This document shows positions 17,196 to 24,748 of a stretch of 33,721 nucleotides of DNA, in pieces; the first letter of the stretch is position 1; each line of letters starts with the position of its first letter. This DNA comes from Fidelibacterota bacterium. Lineage in GTDB: Bacteria > Fidelibacterota > UBA8477 > JABMPR01. A model generated the notes under the pieces. That model did not search any database, had not been told where the DNA came from, and worked only from the letters and a program-made list of their open reading frames with translations. The position numbers and the translations under genes were made by a program. Location: the NCBI GenBank assembly GCA_013202385.1, contig JABMOT010000031.1, positions 1-33,721 of the forward strand. Reading direction: 5' to 3'.

Positions 17196-18195
17196 ACTAT
17201 TCCGATCGCCCCTTATCATTATATCAGTGTATTTGATATTAGAGGTGGGCTTCAGGATATATTCTTTTGGGTGGCACACTGCCTTTAGTTGGGCTACGTA
17301 TAATCCACAGGGGATTTTGTTCTCGGATATTGTTATGCAAGATGACAATCCCGACATATCCTGGAAGCTTAAACCGAATGTCCAAGCCATCTATAAAGCC
17401 CAACCGTTCTCAACCAATTCTCTGGGCTTGAGAAATCCTGAAATTTCGATTGAGAAGCCAGCTGTTACCATCAGGGTTGCGGTTCTAGGTCGATCCATAA
17501 CCATGGGAGAAGGCGTTGCAGATCATGAAGTCTTTACCCAGATCCTGCAAAATCGTCTGAATGAATGGCAGCCGGATAGTTTTGAAATTATAAATTGTGC
17601 TGTCAGCGGGTATTCAGTGCAACAGGTGCTTGCATTCTATGAAACCTATGTGTCGGTGTTGAACCCTGACATAATTATCTTATCAACTTCAAAAAAGGAT
17701 CTGACGAGAAGCAAAATGAAGGCCATTCCAAGCCTGTCAGAGGTGCAACCATCCATTACAGATTTAAATTACTACTTGAGTTATACATATATTTACGAGT
17801 CCTGTAAATTCATCATTAAAAAAATCAGTGCCCCCTTCATCTCAACGGAATGGGATGAGCAGCTTGCAGGAATCAATGTTAGCGAAGCGGACACGCTTAC
17901 AAACGATATCTTACTCTCATCGTTTTTTGAAAGCAGAAACCGGGAACAGATAGAATGCTATATCTTTATGCCTAAGCGAGGGGAAATTGAATCTGATGAT
18001 GTGATCCATGGATTACGTAATTGGACTGAACAACACCCCGGTGTCACATATTTGGACATTAATGCATACCTACAAAATCGAATGCCCAAAAAACGACATA
18101 TCTATTTTGGTGATACCCATCCAGATCCACAGGTTCACGCTCTGTACGGAGAGGCTTTATTTGAACAATTTAAATCGGGATCGATCAGGGAATGA
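17164..18195 (+). CDS. SGNH/GDSL-like membrane-anchored acyl transfer or esterase protein, with altered block III
   Basis: A single N-terminal membrane helix (about 16-30) is followed by a periplasmic domain of the SGNH type. Block I is VAVLGRSITMGEGV (GRS in place of GDS; the Ser nucleophile is present), block II is NCAVSGYSVQQ and block V is GDTHPD with the Asp-x-His pair. Where GxND is expected the sequence is LSTSKKD, so the oxyanion Asn is missing. It probably works with the upstream MBOAT protein in O-acylation. The frame can open at GTG 17152, but GTG 17164 has GGAG 6 bases upstream and is my choice. It overlaps the MBOAT gene by 32 bases and the next gene by 4. Confidence 0.75.
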   Translation: MAQSSSIFNFKLFRSPLIIISVYLILEVGFRIYSFGWHTAFSWATYNPQGILFSDIVMQDDNPDISWKLKPNVQAIYKAQPFSTNSLGLRNPEISIEKPAVTIRVAVLGRSITMGEGVADHEVFTQILQNRLNEWQPDSFEIINCAVSGYSVQQVLAFYETYVSVLNPDIIILSTSKKDLTRSKMKAIPSLSEVQPSITDLNYYLSYTYIYESCKFIIKKISAPFISTEWDEQLAGINVSEADTLTNDILLSSFFESRNREQIECYIFMPKRGEIESDDVIHGLRNWTEQHPGVTYLDINAYLQNRMPKKRHIYFGDTHPDPQVHALYGEALFEQFKSGSIRE

Positions 18196-19064
18196 CGCAA
18201 TCAGCCTCAAAATTGCCAAATCTGCTTATTCCAGGATATCATAAAGCCGGGACCACTACGTTGTTTCACGAATTGTCAAAACATCCCGATATATACCCAT
18301 CACACATTAAAGAGCCTTTCTATTTCAGACCCTACATTAACGGGAAGGACCTGCCTCCCATTGCTGACTACGCAAGCAATTTTCTGGGATCTACCACTGA
18401 AAAATATCGACTGGAAGGTTCTCCCACATATATCTATGGCGGCGAGCGAGCAGCCAGAAAAATACAAGAAGTACTGGGAGATGTCAGAATTATTATCAGT
18501 CTGAGAAATCCGGTGGATCAATTGTTTTCGCTGTATAAGCATCATCTGAGATTTCTGAAAATCGATAAGAACACGTCCTTTCTTGAGTTTCTCAAAAACA
18601 AAGCTGATTTTCAGCGACAATTCTTTGACGAACATCTGGAAGGCTGGTTCACAGTTTTTGGTGACAGCGTAAAATGCGTGTTTTTTGAATCTCTCATTCA
18701 AGCGCCGGGGCCAGTGCTAGCCGATATCCAGGATTGGCTTGAAATCTCAGCCACGGAATTTATTGCTGAGACATGGATCAATGCCAACCCCGGTGAGAGC
18801 TACAGGTTTAAGTTTTTGCATCAGCTATCACTGGGAATTTTTAATAAAGCGAAAAATATCATTCCACACCGGGCGTTTGTCATATTACGTAAATATTATT
18901 TCCTTTTGAATGGGAAAGCCAATACTTCAACTATCACCCCTGAATCACGAAAATATTTGGAGCCAATCCTGGCTGATCACAATGCCCGGCTGGCGTCCAT
19001 CCTGGCTGATCGTGGATATCATGATCTTCCGGTCTGGTTAAAAGTTAAAGCTGAAGTTACCTGA
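18192..19064 (+). CDS. sulfotransferase family protein (ST-2)
   Basis: The 290-residue product has the 5'-phosphosulfate loop PGYHKAGTTTLFHELSKHPDI (about 14-34), KEPFYF (a common substrate-side motif), EGSPTYIYG and the 3'-phosphate motif VRIIISLRNPVDQLFSLYKH (about 98-117). This is the layout of heparan N-sulfotransferase-like bacterial sulfotransferases. It is probably cytoplasmic and PAPS-dependent, acting on the polysaccharide unit. The start ATG overlaps the stop of the SGNH gene in ATGA, and GGGA lies just before it. It is clearly divergent from the other six sulfotransferases here, which argues for its own target hydroxyl. Confidence 0.87.
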   Translation: MTQSASKLPNLLIPGYHKAGTTTLFHELSKHPDIYPSHIKEPFYFRPYINGKDLPPIADYASNFLGSTTEKYRLEGSPTYIYGGERAARKIQEVLGDVRIIISLRNPVDQLFSLYKHHLRFLKIDKNTSFLEFLKNKADFQRQFFDEHLEGWFTVFGDSVKCVFFESLIQAPGPVLADIQDWLEISATEFIAETWINANPGESYRFKFLHQLSLGIFNKAKNIIPHRAFVILRKYYFLLNGKANTSTITPESRKYLEPILADHNARLASILADRGYHDLPVWLKVKAEVT

Positions 19065-19112
19065 CTGGAGCGCTGAATTTGGTTAATAATATGGGCAGAA
19101 ACCGCTAACACC

Positions 19113-20597
19113 ATGGGACGCAGAAAAGAACTCGCCAGGGGCAGTGCTACTGTTTCGGTTATCACCTTTGTTGGCCATATCCTGTCCACGGGTCTGAAGC
19201 TATTGGTATCAAGGAATTTTGGACTGATCGGTTTTGGCCAATACTCCCTGATCATGGCTTTCTCAAGATTTCTGTCTACTGTGGTTCAAATGGGTTTTCA
19301 CCAATCTATCGTCCATTTCATCTCAAAATTCAGAGCTGCTCAGGATTGGGCAAACGTAAAGCACTTTTTTATATCCGGACTCCTGCATATTCTTAAAGTG
19401 TCGCTTGTTTTGATCCTGATCCTCCTGCTATTCAAGGATATCATCATAAATCATATTGATCTTGAGAATGGCGGGCTGTATGCCTTGATTTTCATCTGGG
19501 CACTTTCAACAATTATCGCCATCAATAACTTTATCTCCGGCACATTGAGGAGTCTAAAATTATTTAAAGAGCAGGCGATACTATTCACCTCCTCTTTCCC
19601 GGCCTTGATGATCATGGCGTTGCTGGGCTTACGGGTCATCGGCGCTGATCTGTCAACAGTGTATCAGTTCCTAGCATTTGGTGTTGTCCTGAACGTGCTG
19701 CTTCTCGTCGTGATGTTCATTTTCACGCTCAAGAAATTTGAAGCAACAGACACCCCTCCCGCTGGGAAGGAAAATCTCAAAGTACTTATGAAGTACAGCC
19801 TGCCCATCTGGCTAAGCTCAACGTTGCAGAGTGCTTCCAGAAATTCAGATCGGATCATGTTGGGAATTTTTTCATCCATTAGTCAGGTAGCTATCTATGG
19901 TGCGGGAATGACCTTTTCCATCCTTTTTGCGTTTCCCTTAAAAGCCATGAGTCCTGTATTTCAGCCCTCCATTATAGAACATTATGCCAGCAAGGACTAT
20001 GCAGGCATCAATCAGCTCTACAATACAATGGTCCGCTGGTCCTCGTTGTTCGTGATCCCCGCCCTGAGTGCTTTGATTTGCTTTGGAGAGCAGCTCATAA
20101 AGGTTTTTGGCAAAGGGTTCGAGGGAGCCTATGCTGTCATGATTATTCTGTCATTTGCTCAGGCTGTCAGTACGATTGCCGGCATTGCAGGTACCATGTT
20201 AGATATGACTGAAAAACAGGCCTCACATGCGAAGATTATGATCTACGGATTTGTACTTGTGATCATCCTGAATCTGTTACTGATTCCTCGATTTGGAGCC
20301 GTGGGTGCCGCGATTGCTTCTGCATTATCCATCCTGGTGAACAATGTATTTCGGGTCAGGAAACTCATTAAGTACTATTCCTTGAAGACTGATTATGGCA
20401 TCGTTATCAAACTCATCCTTAAATTCACACCCCTGGTCCTCACCAGCTTATGGATCATGAATCAGGCTCTCATGCATTGGTCCATCCTGCTGTGTATTTA
20501 TTTGATCATAAGTATGGGACTGGTGTATTGGTCATTATCACCCCGGGAAAGAGATTATGTTTTGGCATTTCTGCGAAAGTCGAGCTTAGCTCCATGA
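19113..20597 (+). CDS. oligosaccharide flippase, Wzx/MATE-like family
   Basis: The 494-residue integral membrane protein has about 12-14 hydrophobic helices. Its N-terminus (RGSATVSVITFVGHILSTGLKLLVSRNFGLIGFGQYSLIMAFSRF) and the later PIWLSSTLQSASRNSDRIMLGIFSS and GAVGAAIASALSILVNNVFRV are typical of the polysaccharide flippase family. It would flip the undecaprenyl-linked repeat unit to the periplasm, after the cytoplasmic sulfation steps. The stop codon overlaps the start of the next sulfotransferase gene (ATGA at 20594-20597). No good Shine-Dalgarno sequence is seen at ATG 19113. Confidence 0.88.
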   Translation: MGRRKELARGSATVSVITFVGHILSTGLKLLVSRNFGLIGFGQYSLIMAFSRFLSTVVQMGFHQSIVHFISKFRAAQDWANVKHFFISGLLHILKVSLVLILILLLFKDIIINHIDLENGGLYALIFIWALSTIIAINNFISGTLRSLKLFKEQAILFTSSFPALMIMALLGLRVIGADLSTVYQFLAFGVVLNVLLLVVMFIFTLKKFEATDTPPAGKENLKVLMKYSLPIWLSSTLQSASRNSDRIMLGIFSSISQVAIYGAGMTFSILFAFPLKAMSPVFQPSIIEHYASKDYAGINQLYNTMVRWSSLFVIPALSALICFGEQLIKVFGKGFEGAYAVMIILSFAQAVSTIAGIAGTMLDMTEKQASHAKIMIYGFVLVIILNLLLIPRFGAVGAAIASALSILVNNVFRVRKLIKYYSLKTDYGIVIKLILKFTPLVLTSLWIMNQALMHWSILLCIYLIISMGLVYWSLSPRERDYVLAFLRKSSLAP

Positions 20598-21421
20598 AAA
20601 AGATCAAACTCGTTTATATCGTCTCGCTGGGACACAGTGGCAGCACTTTACTGGATGTGCTACTAAACCAACACTCCAAAATTCAAAGTGTGGGTGAAGT
20701 CATGTTTTATGATGAATGGGTTAGAAATGACCATTTATGCTCCTGTGGGAAGCCCCTCAAACAATGTCCCTTCTGGCTAGGAGCTGCCGTTGAAAACAGC
20801 GATCCAATCGGAGACATAGACCATCCAGATTATGGTGACCGATCCTTCACCCTGCTTCAGGGTGTTGCAAACAGTTCTGGTGTGAACGTGGTGGTTGATT
20901 CATCCAAATCTCTTCAGAGGCTCAAGAAATTGAAATCCGACCCGCGTCTGGATGTCATTCCCATCCACCTTGTACGGAATGGATATGCTGTGGTAAACGC
21001 CCTGCGATATTCACACGATCGCCCAGGAACTTCTGGTGAATTGAAGACCAGGCCCACGCCGATCTACAAAGGAATATTGCGCTGGGTAAGCAGGAATCGA
21101 TCGATTGAAAAATATTTAGCAACCCTCAAACCAGATGAATATGCCCTGATTCGCTATGAAGATCTTTGTCGTCAACCTGAGCTAGCTCTACAAAAAATCT
21201 GTAAACTTGCCGGGCTTGATTTTGAAGGTTCCATGCTGACACCCTCTGTTGAACATATTCACAATATTGGGGGAAGTCGCTGGAGATATGCTCATAAGCC
21301 AATCGAGATCAAACTTGATGAAAAATGGAAAAATGAGCTCAGTTTTGGATCAAGACTGCTATTCAATCTGTTAGGTGGCAAGTTGAATAAAGCATATGGG
21401 TATCCCCTTGAGACTTCCTGA
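20594..21421 (+). CDS. sulfotransferase family protein with Cys-rich insert (ST-3)
   Basis: The 275-residue product starts MKKIKLVYIVSLGHSGSTLL, with HSGST (14-18) as phosphosulfate loop. A Cys cluster CSCGKPLKQCPFW (49-61) and VVVDSSKSLQRL (about 99-110) are typical of one bacterial sulfotransferase subfamily, and PIHLVRNGYAVVNALRYSH (about 123-141) is the 3'-phosphate motif. ATG 20594 overlaps the flippase stop in ATGA; a longer frame opens at 20450 inside the flippase and is unlikely. The Cys residues could bind a metal or form a structural knot; that is inference. The next gene overlaps by 26 bases. Confidence 0.86.
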   Translation: MKKIKLVYIVSLGHSGSTLLDVLLNQHSKIQSVGEVMFYDEWVRNDHLCSCGKPLKQCPFWLGAAVENSDPIGDIDHPDYGDRSFTLLQGVANSSGVNVVVDSSKSLQRLKKLKSDPRLDVIPIHLVRNGYAVVNALRYSHDRPGTSGELKTRPTPIYKGILRWVSRNRSIEKYLATLKPDEYALIRYEDLCRQPELALQKICKLAGLDFEGSMLTPSVEHIHNIGGSRWRYAHKPIEIKLDEKWKNELSFGSRLLFNLLGGKLNKAYGYPLETS

Positions 21422-22283
21422 TTTTATTGGTGTCGGCGCACCGCGCTGTGGCACGACCTGGCTCGCCCACATCCTGAATCAGCATCCGGAGATTTATATG
21501 GATCCTCAATTCAAGGAGATCCATTTCTTTGATAATAATTTTGGTCGGGGTGTGGAATGGTATGCGAGATTTTTCGAAGGAATCCCCAGAGAAATCAAAT
21601 GTGGAGAATTCACCCCCAGCTACATATACCCCAAGGATTCATTCGCAAAAATTCATGCCCTGAATCCAGAAACGAAATTGATCGTGAATTTGCGTGATCC
21701 TGTTCACAGGGCCTTCTCACATTACATGCAAAGGAAGCGCTATATTGGTGGCATGGATGATTTTGAAAAAACAGTGAAAATGAATGTGGATCATATATTG
21801 GATTTTGGCGAGTATGGAAAACAGCTCGAGGAGATCTACAAGTTGTTTTCCGAGGAACAGGTCCACATCATTATTTTTGAAGAAATGATTCGAAATCCGC
21901 AAAAGGTCATCGCAAAATTACTGGTATTTCTGGGTGTCTCAACGCTGGAGATCGCAGTTGAAAAAGCGCCAAAAAACCAGATGTCCACGGTTCGCTTCGT
22001 TGCCTTGAAACAACTGGCAAGAGGCTTGAGATCTCTGGCCAGAAAACATCATGGTTTCAGAAAAGTCTTCTTCCGTTATCTCAATGGTGAGGTATTTATA
22101 GCGTGGCTCAGAGAAATCAATTCCAGCAATAAGCGCATCCTCAAAGAGACCCTTACGCCAGAGCTTGAGTCGTTTTTAGTCACCTATTATGCCTCTGACC
22201 GTGTTCGACTAGAGCAACTCCTGAAAAAACCGCTCCTGGATTGGCATGACAGCACCCACGGGCAATTGGCAATAACGCCATGA
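21396..22283 (+). CDS. sulfotransferase family protein (ST-4), tandem paralogue of ST-5
   Basis: The 295-residue protein has LPDFIGVGAPRCGTTWLAHIL with the loop RCGTTW at 17-22, the substrate-side motif KEIHFFDNNF, GEFTPSYIY and the 3'-phosphate motif LIVNLRDPVHRAFSHY (about 95-110). It belongs to the same group as bacterial heparan-sulfotransferase-like enzymes. It overlaps ST-3 by 26 bases and ST-5 by 4 (ATGA). It shares most motifs and many framework residues with ST-5, so the pair arose by duplication, but the C-terminal halves have diverged, which may mean different target positions. Confidence 0.87.
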   Translation: MGIPLRLPDFIGVGAPRCGTTWLAHILNQHPEIYMDPQFKEIHFFDNNFGRGVEWYARFFEGIPREIKCGEFTPSYIYPKDSFAKIHALNPETKLIVNLRDPVHRAFSHYMQRKRYIGGMDDFEKTVKMNVDHILDFGEYGKQLEEIYKLFSEEQVHIIIFEEMIRNPQKVIAKLLVFLGVSTLEIAVEKAPKNQMSTVRFVALKQLARGLRSLARKHHGFRKVFFRYLNGEVFIAWLREINSSNKRILKETLTPELESFLVTYYASDRVRLEQLLKKPLLDWHDSTHGQLAITP

Positions 22284-23134
22284 CAAAAACAATTTCACAT
22301 GAATTGCCTGATTTTATCGGTATCGGCGCCATGCGCTGCGGTACAACCTGGATCACAGACCAACTGAGAAGTCATCCGGAGATCTATGTGCCAGAGCACT
22401 ATAAGGAAATCCATTTCTTTGATCGTTACTTTGATGAGGGTGTCGATTGGTATGTTGCCAATTTCTCCGCCAAAGCAGCACACCAGAAAGCCGGAGAATT
22501 TACACCTTATTATTTACGAGATGAACAAGCCTTGAAGCGAATGGCCCAAACGTGTCCAGATGCGAAATTGATCGTTTCCATTCGCAATCCAGTGGAGCGT
22601 GCGTTCTCCCACTATATTTTTCTAAAAAACAGGCATGATATTACATCATCATTCTATGAGACCCTCTTTGATGAGCGCTTTGATCTACTCAGGACTGGTC
22701 TTTATGGTAGCCAAATCCAAACTTGTTTGCGCTATTATCCGCAGGAAAAAATACATGTTGTCCTTTTTGAGGAAATTAAGGCTGAACCTGAAAAAGTAAT
22801 GACAGCGCTCTATGAATTCCTGGGTGTGGACTCACATTATATTCCCCAGACCCTGGCACATAAATCAAATGCAAAACATGGTGTAAAATCAATGATTCTG
22901 GCTCGGGGTTTAAGAAAGAGCAAACAGCTGATCCGCCCCTTTATCTCTGGTCGTGAGCAGCTGATGAAATTGGGATTTTTTAAATTTGGCAAGTTTTTAA
23001 ACCGATTGAATGCGACACCGGTTGAAAAAGAAACCATGGACCAGCAAAGCATTGAATATCTTAAGCAGTATTACAAAAATGATTTCCTGCTCTTGAAGAG
23101 CATGCTGGGAAGCCGGGTTTCACATTGGGAATAG
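22280..23134 (+). CDS. sulfotransferase family protein (ST-5), tandem paralogue of ST-4
   Basis: The 284-residue protein has LPDFIGIGAMRCGTTWITDQL with RCGTTW at 19-24, KEIHFFDRYF, AGEFTPYYL and LIVSIRNPVERAFSHYIF (about 97-114). The PAPS-binding residues seen in ST-4 are kept. Its ATG overlaps the ST-4 stop codon. The 111-bp spacer after it contains the remnant of another gene of the same type, so this stretch has gone through repeated duplication and loss. Confidence 0.87.
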   Translation: MTKTISHELPDFIGIGAMRCGTTWITDQLRSHPEIYVPEHYKEIHFFDRYFDEGVDWYVANFSAKAAHQKAGEFTPYYLRDEQALKRMAQTCPDAKLIVSIRNPVERAFSHYIFLKNRHDITSSFYETLFDERFDLLRTGLYGSQIQTCLRYYPQEKIHVVLFEEIKAEPEKVMTALYEFLGVDSHYIPQTLAHKSNAKHGVKSMILARGLRKSKQLIRPFISGREQLMKLGFFKFGKFLNRLNATPVEKETMDQQSIEYLKQYYKNDFLLLKSMLGSRVSHWE

Positions 23135-23154
23135 AGCAGTCAGGTCCCGGGAAG

Positions 23155-23241
23155 GCTGCTTTTATTGGAACGGGAGCAATGCGGTGCACCACGTCATGGA
23201 TTTCGCACTGGATTGAGCATCATCCGGCCAAATGGAAGTGA
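23155..23241 (+). pseudogene. remnant of the 5' end of a further sulfotransferase gene
   Basis: Between ST-5 and ST-6 one frame reads AAFIGTGAMRCTTSWISHW, then IEHHPAKWK and a stop. It lines up with the start of ST-5 (DFIGIGAMRCGTTWITDQLRSHPEI): FIG-x-GAMRC, the Thr pair, W-I and the HP all match. Only about 28 codons remain, and the phosphosulfate loop is damaged (RCTTSW instead of RCGTTW). The rest of the gene has been lost and ST-6 begins at once. It is too short to be an enzyme. Its last bases supply the ribosome binding site of ST-6. Confidence 0.7.
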
Positions 23242-23245
23242 TATA

Positions 23246-23962
23246 ATGAGTTCTACTTCTCAGACAGACGTATGGGTGATCGGATTTCCCAAGAGTGGAA
23301 ACACCTGGATAAGCTATCTAAGTTCATTCTGTTTCAATCTACCTTTTGGCAATTTCGGGAATCCAAAAGAAAGTCAGCGGAGGGAATGGGTAAAAGCTCT
23401 CACCAGTGGCGGCAACGACTGGCCCATTCTTGACGGCTATCGCTCTGTTCAAAAAACACACAAACTTCCTAACCAGGTACCGCTTGGTAATGGTTTGGTG
23501 ATTTACGCTATCCGGGATCCACGAGATGTATTTGTGAGCTACCATTATTTTATGAGAAGTTCCAATGCAAAAATTTTAGGCCGACTACGCTATTTCATTC
23601 TCGGACTTGTGGGAAAGAGAAGCCAGATCAAATGGTTTCTGTCAAGCTGGAATAAGCATGTACAGCTCTGGACAGGTCACACAAAGCTCATCATTAGCTA
23701 TGATAAAATGTTGTCTGAGGGTCCGGATTATCTTGCTAAGATATTTGGTGGCTCGCCTTTCGTGGTCGATAAAGAAGTCATCAGAACTGCCTATGACAAA
23801 TTCAGCTTTAAAAACATGTCGGGAGGGAGAAAACCAGGCGCAGAGGATCAGAAGAGTTTTTTCAGGAAGGGTATCTCCGGAGACTGGCAAAATCACTTCA
23901 ATGCGCAGGAAGTGGCCCTTTTTCAAAAATCCCTTGAATTATATAAGCGTAGCATCATATAA
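23246..23962 (+). CDS. sulfotransferase domain protein of the cytosolic (Sulfotransfer_1) type (ST-6)
   Basis: The 238-residue product shows the full set of classical motifs: IGFPKSGNTWISYL (12-25) for the phosphosulfate, SVQKTHKLPN (about 67-76), YAIRDPRDVFVSYHYFM (87-103) for the 3'-phosphate, and FFRKGISGDWQNHF (205-218), the RKGxxGDW motif of eukaryotic-type sulfotransferases. KTHK includes the histidine used as catalytic base in this family. I chose ATG 23246 because GGAAG lies 7 bases upstream and a signature starts soon after; an upstream frame from 23165 would read out of frame through the gene remnant. ST-7 follows with no spacer. Confidence 0.9.
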   Translation: MSSTSQTDVWVIGFPKSGNTWISYLSSFCFNLPFGNFGNPKESQRREWVKALTSGGNDWPILDGYRSVQKTHKLPNQVPLGNGLVIYAIRDPRDVFVSYHYFMRSSNAKILGRLRYFILGLVGKRSQIKWFLSSWNKHVQLWTGHTKLIISYDKMLSEGPDYLAKIFGGSPFVVDKEVIRTAYDKFSFKNMSGGRKPGAEDQKSFFRKGISGDWQNHFNAQEVALFQKSLELYKRSII

Positions 23963-24748
23963 ATGAATACCATACTCGTATCTTCACATCGGCGCTCTGG
24001 GACACATTTCCTCATCGATTCCTTAAGAAGAAATATTGATTCCGCTGAATTTCCCAATCACTATTCCCTGCCGGCCGATTTCAATATTGGCTCCCTTTTC
24101 TCCAAACAGGAAAAGGTGTATGCTATTTTCAACAAATTGATTGATTCCCCAACGCCAGTTATCATTAAAAGTCATCTGCTCCCAGAGGAATGCAATATTC
24201 AAACTCCTCGAGACAAGTACGAAGTTCTGATTAAAGAGATTTTTGATAATTCCAGGAAGCTGTACATCTATCGTGAGGGGCAGCCTGTGCTTATTTCTTT
24301 GTATAAATTCCTGAAACCTGCATGCTCATTCAGTGAATTTATCCGCGAAGAGAATGATCACATTGTGAAAGAAATTCGCAGATACCAGGATTTTGATGCC
24401 AACCGGGTTAGATACTGGAGCCACCACATTCGGCAATGGCAGCTGGAGGCATCGGTTAAACATGTATCTTTTTCGGATTTATTGACTCACTTCCCTGAGA
24501 CCATGGAAGCTGTTTTAAACGATCTCGGGTTTGACCTGCCTGCTACTCTGGAAAAACCGGGTATTCCTAAAAATTTGTTTTTGCATGGGATCCAGAAAAA
24601 ACTGTATTCCCTCGGTTTGGGAGCCCTTCCTGAGAATTCTTCTGTGAGACCCAATAAGGGTTCAAAGACCATCGATCCACAGTATTTCAGTGAGTTGAAG
24701 GACGAGGCGTATTATCAGAATCAAAAGGGGGAGCTCCAAGTTGACTAG
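23963..24748 (+). CDS. sulfotransferase-like protein (ST-7)
   Basis: The 261-residue protein begins ILVSSHRRSGTHFLIDSLRRN, with RRSGTHF (10-16) as phosphosulfate loop, IIKSHLLPEE (about 67-76) in the place of the KTHL segment, and KLYIYREGQPVLISLYKF (about 99-116) as a 3'-phosphate motif in which the usual RDPRD is changed to REGQP. Near the C-terminus RPNKGSKTIDPQYF resembles the RKG motif. It is more divergent than ST-6, so activity is less certain. The ATG directly follows the ST-6 stop codon, and the polymerase gene overlaps its end by 8 bases. Confidence 0.75.
   Translation: MNTILVSSHRRSGTHFLIDSLRRNIDSAEFPNHYSLPADFNIGSLFSKQEKVYAIFNKLIDSPTPVIIKSHLLPEECNIQTPRDKYEVLIKEIFDNSRKLYIYREGQPVLISLYKFLKPACSFSEFIREENDHIVKEIRRYQDFDANRVRYWSHHIRQWQLEASVKHVSFSDLLTHFPETMEAVLNDLGFDLPATLEKPGIPKNLFLHGIQKKLYSLGLGALPENSSVRPNKGSKTIDPQYFSELKDEAYYQNQKGELQVD

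Noticed and set aside
20450-20593. Upstream extension of the ST-3 frame to an ATG at 20450
   Set aside because: It would lie wholly inside the flippase gene; the conserved sulfotransferase start (MKKIKLVYIVSLGHSGST) begins at 20594 with an ATGA overlap.
23165-23245. Start of ST-6 at an earlier codon at 23165
   Set aside because: The extra residues come from reading the gene remnant in another frame; GGAAG before ATG 23246 marks the true start.
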